Assembly: GCA_000153745.1 (NCBI GenBank)
Contig: DS022282.1
Span: 1,448,066-1,512,065, forward strand
Direction of reading: 5' to 3'
Length of the DNA stretch: 64,000 nt
Source: Rhodobacterales bacterium HTCC2255
GTDB taxonomy: Bacteria > Pseudomonadota > Alphaproteobacteria > Rhodobacterales > Rhodobacteraceae
A model generated the notes under the pieces. The model worked only from the letters and a program-made list of their open reading frames with translations, was not told the origin of the DNA and did no database searches. Made by a program: the position numbers and the translations under genes. Below are positions 20,093 to 29,988 of this stretch, in pieces. Every line of letters begins with the position of its first letter. Position 1 is the first letter of the stretch.

Positions 20093-21082
20093 TTAAATGC
20101 CCTCAAAACCTAAGCTTTTGGGATCTAATTCATAATGTGATCCACAAAATTGACAATCTGCTGTAACCATTCCGTTTTCTGATATCATATGCGAAATGTC
20201 TTTTTGGGAATAAATAGACATTGTGTTACGCACCTTATCTTCACCGCACGAACAGCCAAATCTTACTGTTTGAGTTTCAAATACTCTGGGAACCTCTTCA
20301 TGAAAAAGTCGATGAAGTAATTGTGGAGGGGATATATTTGGGCCAATCAGTTCCATTTCTTCCACTGTGTCTAGAAGAATATTTACTCTATTCCAATCAT
20401 CTGCACTTTCGTCTCCAGAAAGTAGATCATCAGCTGATAACAATCCATCTGGAGAGCTTGGAAGATCTTTTGCTATTAATGGAGATGCTTTTGGCATGTG
20501 CTGAAGCATTACTCCACCAGCTCGCCAAGATTTTTTCTCACCAGGTGCTGAGGATTCACCTACAATTACCTGGAAACGTGTTGGTAATTGTTCTGATTGT
20601 GCAAAATAAGTTTCAGCGCATTTTGATAAAGACCCTTGTGACAAGGGCGTAATGCCTTGGTAAGGTTTCATATGTTCGCCTTGATCCATTAATATTGCAA
20701 ACATGCCTTTACCAATATTTTCAAAACCAGAAACATTAGAAGCGTTTAATCGATCTGAGTCGTAACTTGCATAAGCACGAATTTTTGCAGGTGTACCATC
20801 TTCACTAGGTCCGTAGTAATCAGTGGCAATAATACGAATAGGGCCATCACCACGTATTTGAAGGCTCAGTTTCCAACGTAATTTTATTGTTTGGCCTATT
20901 AAGGCTGTAAGCATAACAGCTTCAGCCACCAATGCTGATACTTGAGTTGGATAATCATGCTGTTTTAAAACATTGTCTAAAAGAGTATCTAAACGCGCAA
21001 CACGACCTCGGATATTTGCTGCATCCAATTGAAATGGCAATACTTGTTCATCCCAACCCGCACTATATTCATTAGTTTTCAT
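20093..21082 (-). CDS. hslO: Hsp33 redox-regulated chaperone
   Basis: Cytosolic holdase activated by oxidation of four zinc-binding cysteines. About 329 residues. The C-terminal redox switch is complete: Cys-x-Cys (GCSCGED) and Cys-x-x-Cys (CQFCGSHYE). The ATG at 21082 was chosen over an in-frame TTG at 21091. It precedes the CoA-pyrophosphatase gene on the same strand by 46 bases. Confidence 0.93.
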   Translation of the reverse strand: MKTNEYSAGWDEQVLPFQLDAANIRGRVARLDTLLDNVLKQHDYPTQVSALVAEAVMLTALIGQTIKLRWKLSLQIRGDGPIRIIATDYYGPSEDGTPAKIRAYASYDSDRLNASNVSGFENIGKGMFAILMDQGEHMKPYQGITPLSQGSLSKCAETYFAQSEQLPTRFQVIVGESSAPGEKKSWRAGGVMLQHMPKASPLIAKDLPSSPDGLLSADDLLSGDESADDWNRVNILLDTVEEMELIGPNISPPQLLHRLFHEEVPRVFETQTVRFGCSCGEDKVRNTMSIYSQKDISHMISENGMVTADCQFCGSHYELDPKSLGFEGI

Positions 21083-21181
21083 TTTTATCAATCCGCTTAA
21101 AACTTAGTTTCCCATAATCATGTTTTGGTGAAAGCGCAATTAAATGCTGGCTATAGTATTTTTTTTTGTTAAATAAACTTT

Positions 21182-21634
21182 ATGAGAAGATATGGTCAGC
21201 CAAAAGATATAACACAAAAGTATTTGGATAGACCTGGTTCTTATGGGATAATTTTTTTTGATGGAAAAATTTTATTAACACACCAAAAAAATCCTAAACC
21301 TGAAATACAATTGCCTGGTGGAGGTATTGACTTAGGTGAAAGTCAAACGACTGCTCTTCATAGAGAGGTTCTGGAAGAAACAGGGTGGCGTATTTCTATT
21401 TTGCGTCGTCTTGGAGCTTATCAGCGTTATACCTATATGCCTGAATATGGCTTTCATGCCAGAAAAATTTGTCATATTTTTTTAGCGCGTGCAATTCATA
21501 GAGTTGGAGAACCAACAGAACCTGGTCATACAGCTATTTGGTCAAATCCAAGTGATGTCATAAATAAGCTAGCTTCTGAAGGAGATGCTGCATTTGTTGA
21601 GAATTTATTAAAGATTAAATTAAAAAATATTTAG
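21182..21634 (+). CDS. Nudix hydrolase
   Basis: 150-residue Nudix protein with box LPGGGIDLGESQTTALHREV continuing to LEETGW. It diverges from hslO and its last codons overlap the converging esterase gene by 4 bases. The substrate is unknown. The N-terminus (MRRYGQP) and length resemble generic MutT-like proteins common in Rhodobacterales. It is the third Nudix enzyme in 16 kb, beside RppH and the CoA-type enzyme, and is not closely similar to either. Confidence 0.85.
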   Translation: MRRYGQPKDITQKYLDRPGSYGIIFFDGKILLTHQKNPKPEIQLPGGGIDLGESQTTALHREVLEETGWRISILRRLGAYQRYTYMPEYGFHARKICHIFLARAIHRVGEPTEPGHTAIWSNPSDVINKLASEGDAAFVENLLKIKLKNI

Positions 21635-22398
21635 CTACCTGATAAATATTTTTTTACAGATATCAAAAAATCTCTTGTTGCTTCTGCATGCACCCAATGC
21701 CCTGCATTCTTAATTGTGATAATTTTATTTCTGGGGAAAAGAAGATTAATATTTGGTAAATCCTTGTCTGAAATGTAATTAGATAATTCACCTTTTAAAA
21801 AAAATGTCATTCCATTAAATTGGCCGCTGACATCTGGGAAACCAATTATTTTATCCATATTTTTGTCTAAAGCGTCTAAATTTAGTTGCCATGAATTTCC
21901 ATTTGGAGAAATTATTAAACTCTGTAGAAAAAATGCCCTTAATGCGTCATCTGACAATGTTTTTTTCAAAATTAGATCTGCATCTGATCTACGAGTTAGA
22001 TCATCAATTGGTAAATTTTTCATAATTGAAATATTGATAGATTGATCATGCTGGTATTTTGTTGGAGCAATATCAACAATTAACAATCTGTTTACTAAAT
22101 CTGGGTTATTAATTGCTAATACCATACTTGCTTTGCCGCCCATCGAGTGGCCTAAGACATCAACAGGGCTTTTTAAAGAAGTTATAATTTTTTTAAGATC
22201 TTCAGCCATAGACTCATATGAATTATCAGCATTCCAAAAGCTTTCACCATGATTTCTCATGTCTACGACATGTACTTGGCGATCAGACGAAATATTACGA
22301 GCTATCGCTCGCCAATTTCTACCTGAGCCAAATAAACCATGAACTATTAATAAATCAGTAATAAGGGTTTTATTTCCAAAAGTTTGAATCTTTAACAT
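21631..22398 (-). CDS. alpha/beta-fold hydrolase, YbfF-like esterase
   Basis: 255-residue alpha/beta hydrolase. The oxyanion region is VHGLFGSGRNW, the nucleophile elbow is LGHSMGGKAS (Ser at about position 92), and the catalytic His is probably in NAGHWVHAE near the C-terminus. The DMRNHGES segment is typical of the YbfF/ABHD11 group of acyl-thioesterases and esterases. Physiological substrate unknown. It sits 7 bases after ilvA. Confidence 0.87.
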   Translation of the reverse strand: MLKIQTFGNKTLITDLLIVHGLFGSGRNWRAIARNISSDRQVHVVDMRNHGESFWNADNSYESMAEDLKKIITSLKSPVDVLGHSMGGKASMVLAINNPDLVNRLLIVDIAPTKYQHDQSINISIMKNLPIDDLTRRSDADLILKKTLSDDALRAFFLQSLIISPNGNSWQLNLDALDKNMDKIIGFPDVSGQFNGMTFFLKGELSNYISDKDLPNINLLFPRNKIITIKNAGHWVHAEATRDFLISVKKYLSGS

Positions 22399-22405
22399 AT
22401 TTTTC

Positions 22406-23647
22406 TCAAATCAGGATTTGTGCTAATACATCATCATTTGTGATATCTTCATATGAAAAACCGTTATCAGTCATTCTTTTACAAAGCTCATCAAAGCCTT
22501 GAACTGACCCACTTTCAATACCCAGTAATACTGATCCAAAGTTGCGTGCAGATTTTTTTAAATATTCAAAGCGTGCGATATCATCATTAGGTCCAAGCAA
22601 ATTTAAAAAATCTTTTAATGCACCAGGCCGTTGAGGCATTCTTAATATGAAATATTTTTTTAAACCCTCGAAACGTAATGCTCGTTCTTTAATATCTGGC
22701 AATCTTTCAAAATCAAAATTTCCACCTGAGGCGATACAAACTACAGTCTTTCCCACAATTTGATCTCTTATATCTTTTAATGCGTCTATTGCTAGTGCAC
22801 CTGCTGGTTCGAGTACTATACCTTCAATATTTAACATTTCAGTAATTGTTGCACAAATCCGCCCTTCAGGAATTCCTAATACATTTTCAATATTTTGATT
22901 TTTTAATATATTAAAATTTTGATCACCAATCCTTGCAACAGCTGCGCCATCAACAAAATTATCTACATAATCTAAAGTAATTAATTTTTTGTGTTTCAAT
23001 GACTGAAAGAGGCTTCTTCCTCCCATTGGCTCACAGAATTTAAATTGAATTTCATAAGAGTTAAAGTATTTGACCAAACCAGAAGATAATCCACCACCAC
23101 CCACTGGAGTGATGATCATATCAGGTGGTGATTCTAATTGATTTAAGATTTCAACACCAACTGAGGCCTGCCCTTCTATTACATCGAGATGATCAAAAGG
23201 AGGTAGCATAGCAGCCCCAGTATTCTCTGAATATTCTAAAGCGGCCTTTAAAGTTTCGTCGAAATAATCTCCCTGCATTATGATTTCGATAGTGTTACCA
23301 CCAAAACTTGCTGTTTTTGTTATTTTCTGTTGAGGTGTAGTGACTGGCATATAAATGCGTCCCTTAACACCAAAGTGCTGACATGCATAAGCAAAACCTT
23401 GTGCATGATTTCCTGCCGATGCGCACACAAATTTTTTCGTTTCACCAGATTTTATAGCTTTGCTCATAGCATTAAAAGCGCCACGTATCTTGTATGATCT
23501 GACTGGAGACAAATCTTCCCTTTTTAGATAAATATTTGCGCCATATATATTTGAAAGGTATTCATTTTTTTGAAGAGGTGTTTCTGGAAAAAGATCTCTC
23601 ATTTTTAAACAGGTAATTTCTGCTGATTTTTGAAATGATGACGTCAT
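22406..23647 (-). CDS. ilvA: threonine ammonia-lyase
   Basis: PLP enzyme that deaminates threonine to 2-oxobutanoate, the first committed step to isoleucine. 413 residues. The PLP lysine is in SYKIRGAFNAM, the phosphate-binding glycine loop is PVGGGGLSSGL, and SAGNHAQG is also present. The C-terminus carries a single ACT-like regulatory domain (about 330-413, FILRMPQRPGALKDFL), the shorter form of IlvA. The promoter would lie in the 231-base gap shared with divergent argG. Confidence 0.92.
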   Translation of the reverse strand: MTSSFQKSAEITCLKMRDLFPETPLQKNEYLSNIYGANIYLKREDLSPVRSYKIRGAFNAMSKAIKSGETKKFVCASAGNHAQGFAYACQHFGVKGRIYMPVTTPQQKITKTASFGGNTIEIIMQGDYFDETLKAALEYSENTGAAMLPPFDHLDVIEGQASVGVEILNQLESPPDMIITPVGGGGLSSGLVKYFNSYEIQFKFCEPMGGRSLFQSLKHKKLITLDYVDNFVDGAAVARIGDQNFNILKNQNIENVLGIPEGRICATITEMLNIEGIVLEPAGALAIDALKDIRDQIVGKTVVCIASGGNFDFERLPDIKERALRFEGLKKYFILRMPQRPGALKDFLNLLGPNDDIARFEYLKKSARNFGSVLLGIESGSVQGFDELCKRMTDNGFSYEDITNDDVLAQILI

Positions 23648-23878
23648 GAAACCTCGCTATGTTTTCTAACCTGTTTATTTTTTATTTCAAAGTATAGAAG
23701 CTTAATAAGGATTTAAACGCTTATAAAATTTATCACAATCTATTTTAAAACACTCATGACGCTTATTAAATAATAAATGTTAATTTTATATATGTTTTAT
23801 CTATTGATCGAGGACTTGCTCGCATTGATTAAACCACATAAACGATGTTTAAATTTGATAATATTCATGGAGTAAAAA

Positions 23879-25099
23879 ATGTCAGCGCCAAAAAAAGTTG
23901 TTTTAGCTTATTCAGGAGGTCTTGATACTTCAATCATTCTAAAGTGGTTGGAAATTGAATATGGCTGTGAAGTCGTAACTTTTACTGCTGATTTGGGTCA
24001 AGGTGAGGAACTAGATCCAGCACGCAAAAAGGCAGAGTTATTGGGTATAAAAGCTGAAAATATTTTTATCGAAGATGTACGAGAAGAGTTTGTTCGAGAT
24101 TTTGTTTTTCCAATGTTTAGAGCGAATGCTGTTTATGAAGGTTTATACTTATTAGGCACTTCTATTGCGCGTCCATTAATTTCAAAAAGATTAGTTGAAA
24201 TTGCTGCACAGGTTGGGGCTGATGCGGTGGCTCATGGAGCTACAGGTAAAGGAAATGATCAAGTAAGGTTTGAGTTATCTGCATATGCATTAAATCCAGA
24301 TATTAAAGTTATTGCACCTTGGAGAGAATGGGATTTATCAAGCAGGACAAAACTTTTAGAATTTGCTGAAAAACATCAAATACCTATTGCCAAGGATAAA
24401 AGAGGTGAAGCACCTTTTTCTGTGGATGCTAATTTATTGCATACATCATCTGAGGGTAAAGTTTTGGAAGATCCATCAGTTGAAGCTCCTGATTATGTAT
24501 ACCAACGTACAATTAGTCCTGAAAAAGCTCCAGATAACGCTGAGTTTATTGAAATTGGTTATACAAAAGGTGATCCAACTTCATTAAACGGTACAAATCT
24601 AACACCAGCTGAAATGTTGACGGCATTAAATGAATTGGGCGGTAAGCATGGTATTGGTCGTTTGGATTTAGTTGAAGGTAGGTTTGTTGGCATGAAATCA
24701 CGTGGGATTTACGAAACTCCAGGTGGTACCATTATGCTTGAAGCACATCGAGGTATTGAATCAATTACATTAGATCGTGGAGCCGCACACTTGAAAGATG
24801 AATTAATGCCAAAATACGCAGAGTTAATATATAATGGATTTTGGTATAGCCCTGAACGTGAAATGTTGCAGGCTTTGATTGACGTAAGTCAAGAGCATGT
24901 AAATGGTACCGTTCGATTGAAGTTATTTAAAGGTTCTGTGCAAACTATTGGCAGATGGTCAAAGGATAGCTTATATTCTGAAGCGCATGTAACTTTTGAA
25001 GATGATGCAGGTGCATATGATCAAACTGATGCAGCAGGGTTTATTAAAATAAATGCGTTGCGCTTAAAGCTATTAGCCGCTCGAAACAATAAGACTTAA
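23879..25099 (+). CDS. argG: argininosuccinate synthase
   Basis: ATP-dependent ligase that joins citrulline and aspartate in arginine synthesis. 406 residues, standard length. The N-terminal PP-loop is [17 protein letters not shown], followed by the citrulline and aspartate site segments ([23 protein letters not shown]). An ATGGAG sequence about 9 bases before the ATG serves as ribosome-binding site. It is monocistronic and ends in an intrinsic terminator. Confidence 0.97.
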   Translation: MSAPKKVVLAYSGGLDTSIILKWLEIEYGCEVVTFTADLGQGEELDPARKKAELLGIKAENIFIEDVREEFVRDFVFPMFRANAVYEGLYLLGTSIARPLISKRLVEIAAQVGADAVAHGATGKGNDQVRFELSAYALNPDIKVIAPWREWDLSSRTKLLEFAEKHQIPIAKDKRGEAPFSVDANLLHTSSEGKVLEDPSVEAPDYVYQRTISPEKAPDNAEFIEIGYTKGDPTSLNGTNLTPAEMLTALNELGGKHGIGRLDLVEGRFVGMKSRGIYETPGGTIMLEAHRGIESITLDRGAAHLKDELMPKYAELIYNGFWYSPEREMLQALIDVSQEHVNGTVRLKLFKGSVQTIGRWSKDSLYSEAHVTFEDDAGAYDQTDAAGFIKINALRLKLLAARNNKT

Positions 25100-25127
25100 T
25101 TATTAGATCTTAATGTATATTAATTAT

Positions 25128-25163
25128 AAAAAAAGACATCTGTTTTGTGGGTGTCTTTTTTTT
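25128..25163. terminator. bidirectional intrinsic terminator argG / yggT
   Basis: GACATC (25135-25140) pairs with GGTGTC (25150-25155, one G-U wobble) across a 9-base loop. An A7 tract lies before the stem and a T8 tract after it, so it can stop transcripts from argG and from the converging yggT. The last bases overlap the yggT stop codon. Confidence 0.85.
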
Positions 25164-25452
25164 AAAATGGATTTTTATATAAAATTACCTGAAGAGCCCT
25201 AATTGCGAAAATTACAATTATAGGTGTAAAATCAATACCAGATAGAGATGGTACATATCGTCTAACTTTATCATATATGGGAGATGTTAGGCGGTTAATT
25301 CCAAACCAAGCTTGAGCAACTATTGGCTGACGTAAGTTTAATACGTTGAATTGTACAAGCCAGCTCATGATAAATTGTATGATTACAATCCACCAAGCAA
25401 GATCCAAAGCCATAATTAAAATTTCACTGATACCAGATCCACTTGAATTCAT
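25162..25452 (-). CDS. YggT family membrane protein
   Basis: 96-residue inner-membrane protein with two hydrophobic segments separated by the conserved loop (NRLTSPIYDKVRRYVPSL). The YggT family is linked to cell division or osmotic tolerance in different bacteria, and its molecular role is not settled. A TCTCC-complement AGGAGAAT ribosome-binding site stands just before the ATG. Confidence 0.87.
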   Translation of the reverse strand: MNSSGSGISEILIMALDLAWWIVIIQFIMSWLVQFNVLNLRQPIVAQAWFGINRLTSPIYDKVRRYVPSLSGIDFTPIIVIFAIRALQVILYKNPF

Positions 25453-25563
25453 TATATTCTCCTTTTGATGTGGTGTTGCTAACTGTGTTAAGCTGGTTAT
25501 GCAAGATGAAGAATTGTTAATGACTTTTATAAATTAACAAATTTATTCAATAAGGATATCATT

Positions 25564-26877
25564 ATGGTAAAATATGATAAAAAAATTTGGTCTTGGATGT
25601 TATATGACTGGGCTGCTCAGCCATATAGTACGTTGTTAATAACTTTTATTTTTGCACCATATTTTACATCTGTCGTTGTTGGTGACCCGATATTAGGCCA
25701 ATCTCTTTGGGGTATGATGACGGCAGTAGTCGGCCTTTCACTTGCAGTGCTTGGACCAGTATTGGGGGCAATTTCTGATACGAGTGGGTTGCGAAAAATA
25801 TGGATGGCATTCTTTTCTTTTTTATATGTATTGGGCGCATATAGTATGTGGTGGGCTTTTCCAGGCGCAGAATCTTTTACATTCATTCTGGTTCTGTTCG
25901 GCATAGGAATGTTAGGAATGGAACTTTCACAAATTTTTGTAAATTCCATGCTTCCTGAAATCTGTTCTGAAAATGATATTGGGCGAGTTTCCGGTAATGG
26001 ATGGTCGCTTGGCTATGTAGGAGGTTTATTATTACTTTTTATAACCTTATTGTTTTTTGCTGAGAATAATGCGGGATATACTCTTTTAGGAAACCCTCCT
26101 GTATTTGGGTTGGATGTAAGTGTTCGTGAGGGGACTAGAGCAGTGGGGCCATTAACTGCAATTTGGTATGTTTTATTTATGATTCCATTTTTTTTATTTA
26201 TCCCAGAGAATAAAGTAAAAACTTCAAAAAATGTAACTTTTTCTGCTCTTAGGAGCTTGTGGAAATCAATTAAAAAATTACCATCCAATATTAGTCTAAG
26301 TTCTTATTTGGCATCTTCAATGTTTTATCGTGATGCCCTTGTTGGAATTTATTCATTTGGCGGTATCTATGCGAGTGGAGTTTTGGGGTGGTCAATCACT
26401 CAGATTGGAATTTTTGGAATTGTAAGTGGTATAGCAGCAGCAATTTTCACTTTTTTAGGTGGTTTTGCAGATAAGTTTTTTGGACCTAAACGTGTTATAA
26501 TATTCTGCATATCTGTTTTAATTTTAGTATGTATACTTATTGTAGGAACATCGCGTAATGATTTTTTTGGAATTAGCCTTAATGAATTAAGCTCTTTTCC
26601 TGACAATATATTTTTGATTTGTGGGGTAGCAATAGGTGCAGCAGGTGGTGCATTGCAGTCTGCATCAAGAACAATGCTGGTTTTGCAGGCAGATAAAGAT
26701 AGAATGACTGAAGCGTTTGGACTTTATGCCCTATCAGGTCGTGCTACGTCATGGATGGCACCAGCATTAATCGGGTATGTAACGTATATGAGTCAAAATC
26801 AACAATTAGGTATTTTACCAGTAGTTGGTCTTTTTATAATTGGGCTTGGTCCATTAATCTGGGTTAAACCAAACTAA
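25564..26877 (+). CDS. MFS transporter, UMF1 (Atg22-like) family
   Basis: 437-residue polytopic inner-membrane protein with about 12 hydrophobic segments. The N-terminus WSWMLYDWAAQPYSTL and the GNGWSLGYVGGL segment are hallmarks of the UMF1 family. Substrate unknown. AAGGAT ribosome-binding site. Its TAA shares one base with the ATG of mepA, so the pair is translationally coupled. Confidence 0.88.
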   Translation: MVKYDKKIWSWMLYDWAAQPYSTLLITFIFAPYFTSVVVGDPILGQSLWGMMTAVVGLSLAVLGPVLGAISDTSGLRKIWMAFFSFLYVLGAYSMWWAFPGAESFTFILVLFGIGMLGMELSQIFVNSMLPEICSENDIGRVSGNGWSLGYVGGLLLLFITLLFFAENNAGYTLLGNPPVFGLDVSVREGTRAVGPLTAIWYVLFMIPFFLFIPENKVKTSKNVTFSALRSLWKSIKKLPSNISLSSYLASSMFYRDALVGIYSFGGIYASGVLGWSITQIGIFGIVSGIAAAIFTFLGGFADKFFGPKRVIIFCISVLILVCILIVGTSRNDFFGISLNELSSFPDNIFLICGVAIGAAGGALQSASRTMLVLQADKDRMTEAFGLYALSGRATSWMAPALIGYVTYMSQNQQLGILPVVGLFIIGLGPLIWVKPN

Positions 26878-27770
26878 TGATACCTATAAAAATTTTATTA
26901 ATAATTTTGTCTATAGTTTTTAATGCACAGACTGCTTTTGCTGAAAAGCAAGCTAGATATTTATTCGGTGCACTATCATTGCCGTCAAAACAATCTCCGA
27001 ATGCGTTTGGTTCATATTCTAAAGGATGCTTGGCTGGAGGTGAAGAAATGTTAGAAAGTGGGCCAACTTGGCAAGTAATGCGATTATCCAGAGATCGTAA
27101 TTGGGGTCACCCAGATATGATTACTTTACTAAAAAATTTAAGTAAGTCTGTTGCTAAAAAAACGAGTTGGAATGGCATATATATAGGTGATATTTCACAA
27201 CCAAGAGGTGGCCCAATGATTTCAGGTCATGCTTCTCATCAACTTGGTTTAGATGCAGATATTTGGATGTTGCCAGCCAAAAATTTAAATTTAACTCAAG
27301 CAAGGCGTGAAAGTATTTCTTCAATTAATATTAGAAGCAAAAATAAGAAGACCACAAACTCTAACTGGACAAATGAACATGTGGATGTATTAAAAATTTT
27401 TGCAAAGGATCCAAGTGTTGATCGAATATTTGTAACAGCACCAGCCAAAATTTATATGTGTAAACATGAGGTTGGAAATAAAGACTGGTTGCAAAAAATA
27501 CGACCATATTGGGGCCATAATTTTCATTTTCATGTAAGAATAAAGTGCCCAAAAGATTCTAAATTATGCAAAACGCAAAAACCATCTGTTCAATACCTTT
27601 CAAAGGGTGGAACAGGTTGTGATGAGACTTTAAATTGGTGGATCACGAAGGCTTTAGAGCCTGTTAAAATTGACCCAAAAAAAGATAAACCTAAACAAAA
27701 AAAACACCCAACAGAATATATGATGAATGAATTACCGCCGCAATGTATGTCTGTGTTAAATAATAAATAG
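26877..27770 (+). CDS. mepA: penicillin-insensitive murein endopeptidase
   Basis: Periplasmic LAS-type metallopeptidase that cleaves the D-Ala-mDAP cross-link of peptidoglycan. 297 residues with an N-terminal signal peptide ending at about residue 22 (TAFA). The zinc site is clear: [15 protein letters not shown] and, near residue 215, [11 protein letters not shown]. It is coupled to the upstream MFS gene by a one-base overlap. Confidence 0.93.
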   Translation: MIPIKILLIILSIVFNAQTAFAEKQARYLFGALSLPSKQSPNAFGSYSKGCLAGGEEMLESGPTWQVMRLSRDRNWGHPDMITLLKNLSKSVAKKTSWNGIYIGDISQPRGGPMISGHASHQLGLDADIWMLPAKNLNLTQARRESISSINIRSKNKKTTNSNWTNEHVDVLKIFAKDPSVDRIFVTAPAKIYMCKHEVGNKDWLQKIRPYWGHNFHFHVRIKCPKDSKLCKTQKPSVQYLSKGGTGCDETLNWWITKALEPVKIDPKKDKPKQKKHPTEYMMNELPPQCMSVLNNK

Positions 27771-27877
27771 ACTTCAGAACATTTTATTGCTTGAGCCAAC
27801 AAGGAACATTGCAGGTATCGTCTCTTATCTTTATAGGATTAGGAAATATTAAAACCTTAAGTTTTGGAGAAATAATC

Positions 27878-28702
27878 ATGTCAAACTCTCAATTAGAAAT
27901 AGCCATTGAAGCAGCGTGGGATAATCGAGATGAAATATCATCTAATACTGTAGGCGAAGCTCGAGATGCAATTGAAGCAACGCTTGATGCTTTAGATAGT
28001 GGCAAATTGCGAGTGGCTGAACCACAAGACAGTGGCCAATGGCACGTAAATCAGTGGGCTAAGAAAGCTGTTCTACTAGGTTTTAGAATTCAAGATATGG
28101 AAATTCAAGAAGGTGGCCCTCAAGGTGGAACTTGGTGGGATAAAGTTGACAGTAAATTTAAAGGCTGGGGTGCATCTGATTTTCAATCAGCTGGATTTCG
28201 TGCAGTTCCAAATTGTATTGTAAGAAAATCTGCGTACATAGCCCCTGGTGCAGTTTTGATGCCATCGTTCGTTAATCTTGGCGCGCACGTAGGTGAAGGA
28301 ACAATGGTTGATACATGGGCTACAGTTGGATCATGTGCGCAAATTGGTGCAAATGTTCACTTGTCTGGGGGTGTTGGCATTGGTGGTGTTTTAGAACCAA
28401 TGCAAGCTGGTCCAACAATAATAGAAGATAATTGCTTTATAGGTGCAAGATCTGAAGTAGTTGAGGGCTGTATTGTTCGGGAAGGTTCTGTCTTGGGCAT
28501 GGGAGTTTTTATTGGTCAATCGACTAAAATATTTGATCGTGAAAGTGGTGAGATTACTTATGGTGAAGTGCCATCTGGATCTGTGGTTGTGGCAGGATCT
28601 CTTCCGTCTAAAGGCGTAAATCTATATTGTGCTGTGATTGTAAAAAAGGTTGATGCAAAAACGCGATCAAAAACATCAATTAATGAATTATTGCGTGATT
28701 GA
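27878..28702 (+). CDS. dapD: 2,3,4,5-tetrahydropyridine-2,6-dicarboxylate N-succinyltransferase
   Basis: Succinylates tetrahydrodipicolinate in the lysine/meso-diaminopimelate pathway. 274 residues. The left-handed beta-helix is visible as hexapeptide repeats from about residue 105 to 230 (for example [19 protein letters not shown]), then a C-terminal [10 protein letters not shown] strand. The ATG at 27878 was chosen because a TTGGAG ribosome-binding site lies 10 bases upstream and the protein then has the normal length; an in-frame start at 27791 is less likely. Confidence 0.95.
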   Translation: MSNSQLEIAIEAAWDNRDEISSNTVGEARDAIEATLDALDSGKLRVAEPQDSGQWHVNQWAKKAVLLGFRIQDMEIQEGGPQGGTWWDKVDSKFKGWGASDFQSAGFRAVPNCIVRKSAYIAPGAVLMPSFVNLGAHVGEGTMVDTWATVGSCAQIGANVHLSGGVGIGGVLEPMQAGPTIIEDNCFIGARSEVVEGCIVREGSVLGMGVFIGQSTKIFDRESGEITYGEVPSGSVVVAGSLPSKGVNLYCAVIVKKVDAKTRSKTSINELLRD

Positions 28703-28846
28703 GAGATTACGAAAAATTGATTTGAGGGGTGCAAAAAGCATTCCCTTAAATAAGAATTTATTTAATCGTCTCTAAAATAAATAGTTGGTAATCTAATTTT
28801 GTGTTAGCTCTACCATCATTAATGTGTGTAACTTATAATTGATCAT

Positions 28847-29209
28847 ATGACAGATAAAAAAATAAAACGGCCACAGTTGGTATTTACTTTATTAGTTGAA
28901 GTTGGACGCAATCCTAATGATGGATTGCCAAAAGGTGCCACTGGTGGTGCAATTATGTGTTTTGCATCTGGAGTAGATGAACCGGAAGCTGTTCGTGAAA
29001 CAGTTGCTATTCTGAAACAAGCTGATTTAGCACCTTTGGATGTCACTGGTTATGGTACTTTAGATGAGCGCCTCCAAGAGGGCCATGATATAAGCGAAGA
29101 AGAACGTAAACTGATGAAACAGGCTTTAGATGAAAATTCTGTTATTGTTTATCAGCTCACTCCATTTTTTGAAGAAAAAAAGAGTCAACCCAGTGATACA
29201 CATCACTGA
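28847..29209 (+). CDS. conserved-looking hypothetical protein
   Basis: 120-residue soluble protein that I do not recognise. It begins with beta-rich QLVFTLLVEVGRN, then a Gly/Ala-rich GATGGAIMCFASG and an acidic helical second half (LDERLQEGHDISEEERKLMK). No signal peptide or membrane helix. There is no obvious ribosome-binding site before the ATG. It lies between dapD and a Gph-like phosphatase, all on the plus strand. Codon use looks native, so it is probably a real gene rather than noise. Confidence 0.7.
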   Translation: MTDKKIKRPQLVFTLLVEVGRNPNDGLPKGATGGAIMCFASGVDEPEAVRETVAILKQADLAPLDVTGYGTLDERLQEGHDISEEERKLMKQALDENSVIVYQLTPFFEEKKSQPSDTHH

Positions 29210-29269
29210 TAGTTTTCAATGCATTAGTAGATTATTTATATGTAATGCTTTTATTAGGAATTGAGATTA

Positions 29270-29929
29270 ATGCTTAATGTTTTCTTTGATTTAGATGGTA
29301 CATTGTTAGATAGCCAATCTGGAATAATTCAATCATTGCAACATGCTTTAACTGAAACAGCGGGTGTCGAACCAAGCACAGAAGAGCTGCGAGGAATGAT
29401 TGGCTCTAGTTTACCTCATATTTTGGCAAATTTTTTAGGGCCACATGGTGAAATAGCGGAAGCAATAAATTTATATCGTGAATTCTACCAAGAAGAAGCA
29501 ATGTTTGACGCAGAAGTTTATGATGGTGTTTTTGAAATGTTTGATACATTAGTTACAGCTGATGTTGGTTTGTTTATTACAACTTCAAAACCACATGCTT
29601 TTGCTAATCAGGTAGTACAGCATTTTGGCATATCAGATGCTGTTACGCATGTATTTGGATCTGAACTGGATGGTACAAATTCAGATATATCATCATTATT
29701 ACAATATGCCTTGGATGAAACAGGTTTTGATCCTAGAAAATGCATAATGGTTGGTGACCGCCAGATGGATATTTTTGGAGCGAAAAATAATGATATTAAT
29801 AATATTGGAGCTCTTTGGGGTTACGGTGAAGCAGATGAGCTTCGAATGGCAGAAGCTGATATGCTTGCTGGGCATCCTGAAGAGTTAGCAGAGATTTCAT
29901 TTGATATGATGGGCTTAACTTTAGACTAA
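29270..29929 (+). CDS. HAD hydrolase, phosphoglycolate phosphatase-like
   Basis: 219-residue HAD-superfamily phosphatase with a type 1 cap. Motif I is FFDLDGTLLDS, motif II is ITTSKPHA and motif III/IV is IMVGDRQMDIFGA. The overall pattern matches Gph or YbbB-like phosphatases; glycolate phosphate is a guess. The ATG at 29270 has an AGGAA sequence about 10 bases upstream; the longer frame would need a TTG at 29261. Confidence 0.85.
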   Translation: MLNVFFDLDGTLLDSQSGIIQSLQHALTETAGVEPSTEELRGMIGSSLPHILANFLGPHGEIAEAINLYREFYQEEAMFDAEVYDGVFEMFDTLVTADVGLFITTSKPHAFANQVVQHFGISDAVTHVFGSELDGTNSDISSLLQYALDETGFDPRKCIMVGDRQMDIFGAKNNDINNIGALWGYGEADELRMAEADMLAGHPEELAEISFDMMGLTLD

Positions 29930-29944
29930 AAGTATATTGTTAAC

Positions 29945-29974
29945 ATTGGATGGATTATTAATAACCCATCCAAT
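29945..29974. terminator. hairpin between convergent gph-like gene and serA
   Basis: ATTGGATGG (29945-29953) is a perfect inverted repeat of CCATCCAAT (29966-29974), a 9-bp stem with a 12-base loop. There is no long T-tract, so it may act as a barrier for both converging transcripts rather than as a strict intrinsic terminator. Confidence 0.6.
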
Positions 29975-29988
29975 ATCAGATTGGTGCT

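Noticed and set aside
23648-23878. 231-base divergent space between ilvA and argG checked for a riboswitch or small gene
   Set aside because: Only a 4-bp hairpin and AT-rich promoter-like DNA were seen; no frame with a ribosome-binding site.
28720-28760. Imperfect inverted repeat after dapD (AGGGGTGC ... GCATTCCCT)
   Set aside because: The stem has a bulge and mismatch and no T-tract; too weak to call a terminator.
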